Part shown: positions 51,301 through 60,944 of the stretch, piece after piece | Numbering within the stretch: position 1 is the stretch's first letter | Layout of the letters: every line of letters begins with the position of its first letter | NCBI GenBank assembly: GCA_002914845.1 | Contig: JXTC01000026.1 | Location: forward strand, 369,255 to 433,254 | DNA length: 64,000 bases | Reading direction: 5' to 3' | Source of the DNA: Trema orientale | Taxonomy: Eukaryota > Streptophyta > Magnoliopsida > Rosales > Cannabaceae | The notes under the pieces: model-generated | Databases searched by the model: none | Seen by the model: the letters and a program-made list of their open reading frames with translations, nothing else | Told to the model about the DNA's origin: nothing | Position numbers and translations under genes: made by a program

Positions 51301-54300
51301 CATCTTTAATGCTTCTTTTCCAACTGTCTACATAAAATAAGATTGACCAAATGAATAATAAGTTTTAGACACAATTACATGCACAACATGTCGAAGGAGA
51401 TTTATATAAATAACTTGTTCCCTTAATTAATATTAAGAATGTATGTAATTCCAACTTTTTAAAGTGAAATTTTCGAAAGTAGAACAAAAGCACACCAAAA
51501 GCAACAAAGTGCACTTCTTGTTGTCTCTGCATAATCAGAAATGTTCTGGATCTTGTGATCCTCATTCTTTAATTATAGAAAAGATATACTATATGTTCCA
51601 GCACTGTACTTTTTGGGGTGTGTGTGTGCGTGTGTGTATTGGGGGGGCGGTTGTTTGGAAGAAAACAATTTCAATCCTGAAACCAGCATGGTATCAATGG
51701 TAAAGCTTCAGAAAGATTTATAAAATATAGGTACAGAAGTCCTGTGTGACTTTATTAACATCCCAAAGGGAACCTAGTCATTCTTTTCCCAGTGGTTCAA
51801 ACCATGGCAAGCACCCTTCACAACTTTAGCGGGGGAAAAAAAAAAGAAAAAACAACAACAACAAACAAACAAACGAAAAAAAAACAAAAGAAAAACAAAA
51901 ACAAGCACAGACAGAAAAAAGGAACACTTTACTAAAGAATACAAAGCTCATACTTTCCTATTTGTGCCCCTCAGCACCATGAATGTCTCACCAAGAGTAT
52001 CAATGGTTTCAAGTGACATTGATACATTGCCATTATTGACTGATGTGGATGCTCGTTTATAACTGACAACTACATTGTACCCCAAAGCAAGCAGCCCACC
52101 TAAAGTCATCTTTCCAACCTGCTTTTGATGCTTAAAATGATAATTAGTAAGCAAAGCATAGAAAGCTATCACATATTAATAAACCTAGAAATTTCATAAT
52201 CTAAGCAGGAGGACTTCACATAAGTTTCAAGTAAGAAGTATCTTTTAAATGCAAAACAAAATCAAAAGTAAAAGGAAGGACCACAGGCTTCACAATAGTC
52301 TTAATTAGGGTTGCACAAAAGTACTCGTCTCTCAGGTAGTCATTGGTTGTATCAAGAGAAATACAAGAGACACTGTTTACTTTGATTGAACGTCAATTAT
52401 CTATCAAAAACACAGCAGCGTGTATCCCAAGGAGAAATTTAAGACCAATTATGAAATGTAGAGTCAAATATTAAGGTCTGCACGGATTTGGTTCAGATTG
52501 TAAGGGGGTCGGTTAGGATCAGGGAGGCTCAGATTCAGAAAGAAAAATAGAAAAGGAAATATAGGCCTGTTGATTTTGGGTCCTTTTACTTCATACATGC
52601 TTGGAAATCGTGGCTTATTGAAATAAATTTCATTATCAATGTGACAGTCTGGTCATTAAGGAGATGGTTCTTACCTCAAACTCAGCTTTTGGCCTAATGA
52701 TGAAGTTTTTATCAACAATCCTCTGGTCACCAAGAGCTAGATAATATCTAATACCAGACTGACGCACTTTTATCCAATCATTTATCCGTGCTTCTTCACT
52801 GGCTGAAGGAGGCCTAAGGTACATCTCGATAAAACTGGAAGCAGAAAAGACAAATTTCAAGACAATTCAAAAAGCAGTAAAAGTTTCTTTCCTTGTAAGA
52901 ACTGGTCAGAGCAAGAAAAATAAACTGCCTGCATACTCACTTATCTGTTTCTGCTTCATACTCTCGAAAAAAGTACGCAGACTGCCCATCCTGAGACTGT
53001 TAAAAAAATTTAAAATTTTCAATTAAACTAGTCAAGAATGAGATATACATACATATATTTATATAAAAACGTGAAAACAAGCATATTCATCAACCATAAA
53101 ATTGCTAGAAAACAGATAAAACTGAGCAGAAATCACAAGCCGGAGAAGAAAGTTTAACATAAGAAATAATTCAGGTAAGCCTAATAATGTAAGAAAGAGG
53201 GGAAACATACACACAACTATCCAATCGTAGAATATCTGATGAAGCATCTAGAAGGCCTTGCAAATATAGAAACTAGTAATAGGGTACTTTAATTTATTTT
53301 ATTAGATTTATTTTAATTTTAAGTAACTAGTTATTAGTTACCTGTTTATGTCAATTGCTTGCTCTAGGTTACTTTCTTAGTTTGTTTACTAAGCTTATCT
53401 ATAAATAAACCTCTCCATTGTCATTGTAATTCAGACTTTGGTTTATGAAATACAACTATCAGTTATTCTCTCTCTAGAACTCTCATTCTCTCCCTAAAAT
53501 TCTCTCAGTTCTTCTTTAATTCTCTCTTCTTTTTCTTCTTCCTCTACTTTCTTCTATTTTCTCCCTAGTGCTACATCAATGTCTCTGAATATATAACATG
53601 GCAACATCATGAAAGATCGGCCACAAAGTTGCTTTCCAATTAGATATTATCAATGATCACAATATAATGTCTTCACAGACAACGAGGGATATCCTGACAT
53701 CTGCCATTTTGCATGTCAATACTATTCTAATTGCCTAATTCCTAAATAAAGCAAAATAGTTTTATCATTTTACAGGACAAACTCAAATTCAACTTAAATA
53801 ACCTATATCCGAGAACAATGCACAAGTCCTGTCTCCAAACTACTTGGAATTTTCATATGATAATTCATCATTCAGCAGTACCTTAAATTATACAGCTAAA
53901 AGAATATAAATGAGGAAGATCTAAGTCCTATGCATATAAAGTCCAGCGTGGCAGTGTTGATTGAAACAACCTGACAGAAAGGTACATACCTCACTTTTGC
54001 ATTTTAGTTTATAGATTGCCTCCCGAAATGATGAGACAAAGCTGTTGTTAATTCTAATCTGCCAAGAAAATTAAAACTCAAATGCGATGAAGACTTTTTA
54101 GGGAGATGAAATGATACGTAAGGTAGCAAGGGTAATACAGAGGAGATAGTCTCCCTGGCCCCACCCCAGCTTTCCAAACGTCCAGAGATAAAAGCACAAA
54201 AATATCAACCTGTGCATGATGAAGGTCCGGCTCAATATGCTTTCTAAACAGTGGAAAAATGCTATCAATAAGGTCATCCAGCGAACGAGAATCACCAATA

Positions 54301-57181
54301 TCATATCTAACTTTGGACAGGAGACTAAAATGAACACCACCAACCTGGTATAAGAGATAATACAAAGCACTATATCAGTATTTCATTGTTAACCAAAAAC
54401 CCAATGCATTATGAAACAAAGAGTAGGGACAAAAGAACCACCACTGCAACTCGAATATCCAGCAAAGAGCGCAGTTTTGCATGCAGAGCATAAGTGCCAT
54501 CAACTATTACCTACATATACATACAGATGTGTAAGTATATATTTGCTCAAAATGAACCCAATATTTACAACAATAATTATGCCAAGTGCAATTCAGACAT
54601 CCTTACCACCCCAGAAGAAGCGCTTTTTATTGTTTCTGAACCAACACGCCTCTTTTGTTGATAGTCAAACACTGGGATCAATGTATCTTTACCTTTTGTC
54701 AAATCCTATTTCATTATACAGTCTTGTTACTATTGCAGATAACCAAAAAAATAAAAAAAGAAAAATACAAATCTAGGCATAGCCCTTGGATTATTAAGGC
54801 ATTGAGCTCCTCATGACAGTCGATAATACTGGAGGAAAAAAGAAGCTGAAACTTTCACTAAGAAAATATGTAGAATCCGAGACACTTGTACTCTACTTTG
54901 GTGGAACCAGTAATATGTTGCAGTTTTAAAGGTTTGAGGTAACAGCCATGTCCAACCGCAAAATAAAAGTATAAAATTATAATTATCAAAAACAATATGG
55001 CGGTAAAAATGACAAGCCAAGTGATCAGACATCATTCAACCCAATCAGGTAAATAAACTAGACTTGTATGGTATAACAAGAAGCACACCTCAAGATTCTG
55101 AACTAGCATTTTAAAATCTATGGAATCCAAATCATTCCCTTCATCTACTCCAGTGCGATAGTTCTCCATCGAAATAACAGTACAACCAATAACAGATGCC
55201 ACCTTTTCTGCTAAGCTTCAGGGACCATTAAAATAACATTAAAAATCAACCCCCGAAAAGAAAAATCAAATGAGGACAAGCAGCAGGCAGCAACTACATG
55301 ACTTTCATCTACAAGAATTTATATATACCTTGTTTTACCAGAACCACTAGGACCACCAATGCCGACTGTAACAAGACCCTCTTTTTTCTCTCTGAGTTCT
55401 TGGATAGATTTTACTAGCAAATAATACCCGTGATCAAAAGACTGCAACATTTCAACCGATGCCACAATTAGGACTTTTGTTATAAAGTTTTACACAGCAT
55501 TTATAATGATAAATTACACATAAAGATAAAAAGTTGATCCCATTCAAAAGCAGGATACAAGTTGCTTAGAAAACAGCCATTTTCTACAAGACATATGCAA
55601 ATCCTCAAAGGAACTAACCCTGCAAAGCAACATTGACAGTAGCAGAATAACATAGATTCGCTTGTGATATAAGAGGAGTATTAAACAGGTCAAAATAATT
55701 CTAGATATCCAACTACCATAAACATCATTTACAACAACAGCCATGAAGATGATACCTAAAATATTAACACCAAAACTGTAAACAAGAAAAACAGTGCCAT
55801 GATTTACAATCTAATATTAAAGTCTCTAAAGCAGAATAACTCATTCAAAAGACGCATAATAGCTTAATAGTATCCTTTCCAGCCCCAACAGCCTGGACAG
55901 GAAAATGGTCCAAAACAACACGGCAAACAGCATCAAGAAATGAATTATAAAGTTCTCTCTACCCATGCCCTTCATAATGGAGCATGTGCATAATCGGCAA
56001 ATATACATATGAGATGAGATAACCAACTATTTATTTTATAAGAAACAAGAACTTTTATTCAATACTGAAAGCTGAAGTACAAATAAGATAAGAGGACAAG
56101 GTATTCTTCAATGCGAAATAACGAAACAGAACTAAACACCACTAAACACAGTGTTTTTCCAACCAAGAGTAATTAAAGAAAGTGGGTGAAATCTATAAAT
56201 TTCTTCGCCACCGAAGCCCAAAGAAAAGCTAAAAGCTTCATTTTCTCCAACAAAGATAGCAAATCTAACTCCTTTTCTCCAAATATGCGATTCTTTCTTT
56301 CCAACCAAACATCCTCAAAGATTACCATCACCACACAATTCCGCATCACACCCGCAATGATTTTACTCTCACCAAAACCAATACGCTTTTCAACGAGTAA
56401 TGCCTCACATCTTGCAGGTAACACCCAACCCAAGAAAAAATTGCGTCAACCAACAATTTACACCATACTGCTCTAGCCACATCACAATGCAGAAACAACA
56501 GATTCAATGTTTCACAATCTTTCTTTGCACCAGTTCACAGGTGTTGAGCATGTGCATAACATGCATACATATGTACACTCACATATACGAGATACTAAAA
56601 GCTACGGTTCGCAAAAGAATAGCCTTTTTTTCCCCCTTTCAAATTGGCAAAACTTACACCAACATTACTCAAGTTCACCTCGTCCCTTTCCAACTGAATC
56701 AAAGCCAGGAAGCTAAGCTTACACATACCAATTATTTTGCATGATAATCGAACTTTACCATACAATGCATTTCAGAATTACATACAGTTGAACTATATAT
56801 ATATATATATATACATCTTAAATATAAAGGGGAAAAAATAAACAGTTAACGCCCACCAACCAATACAAGTTGAATCCCAAAAGCTTGCGAAACTAACTAA
56901 TATAAACTTGATACGAAATTCCTAAAAATCAATCGTTCTCATATAAATTCGTTCTTATGAAACCAAATTCTGAAACCAACAAAGATTGAGAGATTTAACA
57001 AAGTTATTAGCAAGGCATAAAATTAAAAATCAAAAATTAAAATTAAAAAAAAAAAATTACGTACAACATGAAGAGGGAGTGATTGGAGGATGGAAGATGA
57101 AGAAGAGGAGGTGGAAGGTTGTTGTTGGAAGTAATCGCGGCCTCCTTCTTGAAAAACCCTCTGTACAACTTCATCATCCAT
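44273..57181 (-). CDS. Double uridine-kinase-like/CYTH protein with C-terminal membrane anchor (partial, one exon in gap)
   Basis: Twenty-five exons (5' to 3'): 57181-57065, 55441-55329, 55215-55089, 54705-54607, 54510-54442, 54344-54210, 54058-53990, 52990-52941, 52834-52675, 52118-51954, 51327-51243, 51003-50770, 50673-50570, 50447-50405, 49748-49591, 48717-48607, 48071-48003, 47801-47658, 47218-47144, 47057-46881, 46743-46658, 46571-46517, gap, 45140-45027, 44558-44442, 44338-44273. They encode 913 residues plus the gap. Module 1: P-loop [10 protein letters not shown] (68-77), [10 protein letters not shown] (153-162), then CYTH (about 260-400). Module 2: P-loop (524-533), [10 protein letters not shown] (614-623), then CYTH (from about 731). 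Both modules read VGGVH after the kinase core, as plant TTM1/TTM2 do. The end is coiled-coil-like, then one membrane segment ([15 protein letters not shown]) and a basic tail. Both modules have Glu (94, 550) where uridine kinases carry catalytic Asp. TTM1/TTM2 hydrolyse inorganic di- or triphosphate; the role here is unknown. It matches AT2G01460 from memory. Confidence 0.9.
45266..46102. other. Assembly gap (837 N) hiding an exon
   Basis: The flanks are TA repeat on the left and an A-run on the right, both hard to assemble. The reading frame of the minus-strand gene leaves module 2 incomplete between QDGK (exon at 46517) and [10 protein letters not shown] (exon at 45140), so the remaining CYTH strands should lie here. 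Confidence 0.95.
47839..47868. repeat. AG microsatellite in kinase-CYTH intron 17
   Basis: About 15 uninterrupted AG units. Confidence 0.95.
48112..48315. repeat. Near-pure poly(A) tract of about 200 bp in kinase-CYTH intron 16
   Basis: About 200 bases are almost all A with a few T and C interruptions. On the coding strand it is a poly(T) tract within an intron. It could be an expanded retroposon tail or a low-quality assembly stretch. Confidence 0.8.
53237..53578 (+). mobile_element. Short solo LTR (Ty1/copia or TRIM-like) in kinase-CYTH intron 7
   Basis: A 342-bp segment begins TGATGAAGCATC and ends GCTACATCA, so its ends TGATG and CATCA are perfect inverses. The flanks ATATC and ATGTC would be a 5-bp target duplication with one mismatch. 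Inside, a TATAAATAA box (near 53400) is followed by a pyrimidine-rich leader, in the order expected for a plus-oriented LTR. No PBS or coding region adjoins it. Confidence 0.55.
55994..56545 (-). mobile_element. 5'-truncated L1-type LINE fragment in kinase-CYTH intron 1
   Basis: Minus-strand frames encode the end of a plant LINE reverse-transcriptase protein: [20 protein letters not shown], then after a frameshift [13 protein letters not shown] and [10 protein letters not shown], the zf-RVT/C-terminal signature. A short 3' UTR with TTGAATAAAAGTTC follows. A 14-bp target duplication, GAGCATGTGCATAA, flanks it (55980-55993 and 56546-56559). It lacks the reverse transcriptase core, endonuclease and a long poly(A). 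Confidence 0.8.
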
Positions 57182-58302
57182 TATTCTCCAAACCAAACCA
57201 AACAAACCCTTATTTCTTTCTCTCTCGCTTTGCCTTTGCTTCACAAAACTCTCCCTCAACGGAATCCAATCAAATTAAATATACCAAATTTTCCATATTT
57301 ATTTTTATATACTATATATTGTAAGTAATTGCATAAACAAATAAAAATGAAAAAATGGGTACTTGGTTCTCTCGGTTGCTTTGCTTTATTTTATTTTATT
57401 GGCTTTAATTCATCTTCTAGAGTTTATTATGCTTTCTTGCTTTTTCTTCCCTTCTCTCCCGCTTGTTTTCTCTTCCCCTTTCCCTTCCTTTCTCTTTTCT
57501 CAGTTTTGCTAAATTAATTTTCCTTTTCTTTTTTTTTTTTCGAAGATAATTTCATTTTTTCTTTTTCTTTTCTTGTTTTCTCCCGAATTTTGCAATTTTA
57601 TTTTATTTTGTTTTGTTGGTTGATTTTTCTGTGTGTGTTTAATGGGGTAGTGATTTAAAAACAAGTATAAAAGTTCGGCAGCAACGTGCTTACTGAATCA
57701 GCATTTTCATTTATTAAAAAAAAAAAACCCAGTTTTTATTCTATTTCCTGCAGAAAAGAGAAAAAAAAAAATAGAAAAACATTTTCAAAACCTAGATGAC
57801 GATACCTAAAATTTTTGAGGGAAAATTTTATCAAAAAAATATATATATATAAGAGAACGATATATTTATGGCTTCGTTTATCAAAAAAATATATATTTAT
57901 GGCTTCGTTATGGGATTGATATATCATTTTCTGTTGGAAGTTTGAGTCGTACCATTCACGACATGCTGTTTTGAAACCTTGAACGACACATTTCATGTTG
58001 TGTCGAGGAAAGCAACAGTGATTTGTAGGACTGAGCGTCGGTCCGTTTAACTCGCCAAATTAATTTGGGATTGCATTTTTGAAACCCAAAATCCATCTAA
58101 TAATAGAATTTAAATTTCTAACTCGGGTTAACCCAACTTAGTGTTTATACGTATAATTTTAATATTTTTTAATTATTTTTTCCTTTTTTTATTTTTATAA
58201 TAATATATATTTAAAAATAAATTAATTAATAACTTACGACATGTCGTTCACATATTTAATTTCTTTGTCGTTAAATACTTCAAATTTGATAAATTGTACA
58301 AT
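57182..58302. other. Upstream region of kinase-CYTH gene and intergenic DNA
   Basis: The first few hundred bases presumably hold the promoter and 5' UTR. T- and CT-rich tracts lie at 57410-57600. I identify no TATA box with confidence and no other gene. Confidence 0.4.
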
Positions 58303-58305
58303 TAA

Positions 58306-58837
58306 TGGCACAAATGGTCCCAGAACTATCAAATTTGTGACAATTTAGTCCTCAAAGTTTTAATTGTAGCAATTAAATCCCTAAACTTTATGATTTGTAT
58401 CAATTTAGTCCCCGAATTGTCTAAGTTATAACCTACTGTTAAATTTTTTATCAAAAACACACGTGATGAGCACTTGGTGGCATCTTAAAGTGTATTTGAA
58501 AGGTAATTTAGGAATTTCAAACATAAAAGTGAACGATTTCAGAAAAAAAAAATTCTCCTAAATTTGAAACTTCAATAAACCTAAAAAATACAAATAATAT
58601 ATCTTTTCTTCTCTATGAATCCTTTTACTCAATTGATCTTCACTTAAATATACCTTCAGATATTATAATGTGATTCTTATATCTGGTTTTTGTCGGAAAT
58701 TTAATAACAAATTGCAATTTAAATAATCCAGGAGTCAAATTGTTTCAAATTAGAAATTTCAGTTACTTAATTGCCACAATTTAAACTTTGAGGATCAAAT
58801 TACCGCAAGTTGAATAGTTCAGGGACCATTTGTGCCA
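58306..58837. mobile_element. Non-autonomous TIR element (532 bp)
   Basis: The termini TGGCACAAATGGTCCC and (inverted) TGGCACAAATGGTCCC are identical over 16 bases, and the inverted similarity continues for about 60 bp through 'tcctcaaagttt'. TAA flanks both sides (58303-58305 and 58838-58840), which would fit a 3-bp target duplication. There is no coding capacity. Confidence 0.7.
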
Positions 58838-58840
58838 TAA

Positions 58841-60944
58841 ATCCTAAACTATACAACATATTCAGTTTCAATTTTTAGTGCACTATTGGTTAAGATTACT
58901 CGGTTTTTTCAATTCATGGTTGAGGCATTTCGATTTAAAAATAAGAGAGACTAGAGACTACAACTTGTTTAATTTTTTTTATAAGTAATGGTTAATTGCA
59001 TCAAAATAAAGAAAACTTCATAAAATGACATCATATTTCAACTTTTTTTAACCCCTTGTGTTATAAGAATTACGAGGAAATCCTCTTAAAATTGATTTTT
59101 CGTTACAAAAAGCCATGTAATTTAACTATTTTTGAAATTCGACATTCTCATATAAACTATATTAGAAAAATTAATAAGAAATGCCAAAATTACTCTTAGT
59201 ATATAGATAGTAAATTTAGATTTATATTACATTTTTACTTTATGTTTGAATACATAAATAATTATTTTTAAACTACTTTATCACTTATAAGATAGAATCG
59301 AAATGTTGTTCAGAAACTAGTATAGATATTTCTTAAATTTATTTTAAATTTCAATCTACTATTTATTAATGATAATTTTATCGTTTCTATTAATTTCCCT
59401 AATTTTAATGAAATGAGGAGGTCACATTTTAAAATAATCAAATTACAAGGCCTTTAATAATAAAAAAAATCAAATTCAAAGGGATTTTTCCAATTTTTTT
59501 TTTTTAAAATAGAGAATTTCGTCAATAAATTATGAAATACAAGGTCATTTTATAACATTTTATCCATAAAAAATATTCTAACAATGGGTTTTCTAAACAA
59601 AGTAACTCAATATTTGACTTTTGAAATTGATACGTGGATATTTTAAATATCTACAAATGATTTGCCTACAATAAAACAGTGAAATTACCAAATTAGTTCC
59701 CTGAGTATGTTCTTTTCTTTTTTTTTTTCTTTTCTTTTCTTTTTTCTTTTTTTCACTTTTGATTTCAAAAGAAGAATTAGATGAAAACTCCCGTATAAAT
59801 ATAAGAAAAACCCTTACAATTATTTTTTGGCATAAAACTTCGAATTTCTTTATTATCAAATTGCTCATTTGCTCTTTTTGTAATCGTGAAAGTGGGAGAA
59901 ATTTTGTCCAAAAAGACGATTACCTTGAGTAAAAAAAATAAATAAGCACTAATACTTACCAAATTGTATATGTAACCGATAACTAAACCAAATTGTAATA
60001 ACTATAGTGTTTTTATAGAAATAAAAAAGTAAATGAAAAAAAAATTAAAATTAAAAATGAAAAAAAAAATTAAAAAAATCAAAATTAAAAATGCAAAAAT
60101 AATTTTTTTTTTTTAAAAGGTAGCTTAATTTAGTTGTATTCTCTTTGAATTTCAAAATATTTTATGAGCAATTTAAAAAGTATATATTTACGACAAATCT
60201 AGAAATATCTATTTTTCAAAACTTAGGTCTGGATTTATTGATTTTTTACGCGCCAAAATAATGTAGTTTTGATAATTTGGTTCATGTTTGTCTAATTTTT
60301 TTTTTTTATTTGAGGGAAATTTTCTCTTTTTTCACATAAAAAATTTCCCCTATTTTACTATTAATTTGGGGTAATTTGACAGTAGTGAAATTTGAAATCT
60401 TTTATGATTAAAAAGTGCAATTCTAAGGATCCGTATAATATTCCCCTCGAGAAAAAAAAAAAAATGAATCCGCATAATATTACTGGATCATGTAGGGGTT
60501 TTGTCAAAATTTGACAATATATCATATTTGTTTATGATAATTTTCCTTTTCCAATTTACATCTTGTAAGACCATTAATTTTGACGTTCATGTGTTTTGGG
60601 TGGGATTTTATTTACTTGATCCAACTCCAACCTTTTCTTTTTAGAGTAGAGTAATATTATAGATACACATGAGTTTAACTCTAAAATTAACACTAACAGA
60701 GATATTAGACTTATCACAAAATTTACATTATAGGTCCCACACTTGTACTAATTTGTTGTTATATAATTGTGCAGGATTCTTTGCAAAATACACCTTAGCA
60801 TAATATATTTTAGGAAATATACCATTTTCAATAATTTTTTGACGAGTACACTTTTTTAAGTTTTAATATATTTTAAATACAAAAATGTTCCTATTACTTA
60901 TCTCATCAAGGGTCCACATTCCAGCTAAACAGGAGAAATCGAGT
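58841..60944. other. AT-rich intergenic, nothing recognised
   Basis: No gene or bounded repeat is seen. The short minus-strand frames are lysine-, phenylalanine- and isoleucine-rich chance frames. Text near 60780-60880 ('aaatataccattttcaataatttttt') resembles the outer text of the foldback element and may belong to it. Confidence 0.4.

Noticed and set aside
56400-56744. Plus-strand 114-codon frame
   Set aside because: It is antisense to the LINE fragment and in an intron, with no recognisable domain.
57329-57517. Plus-strand 62-codon hydrophobic frame upstream of the kinase-CYTH gene
   Set aside because: It is a Phe/Leu-rich translation of a CT/T-rich tract; no evidence of a gene.
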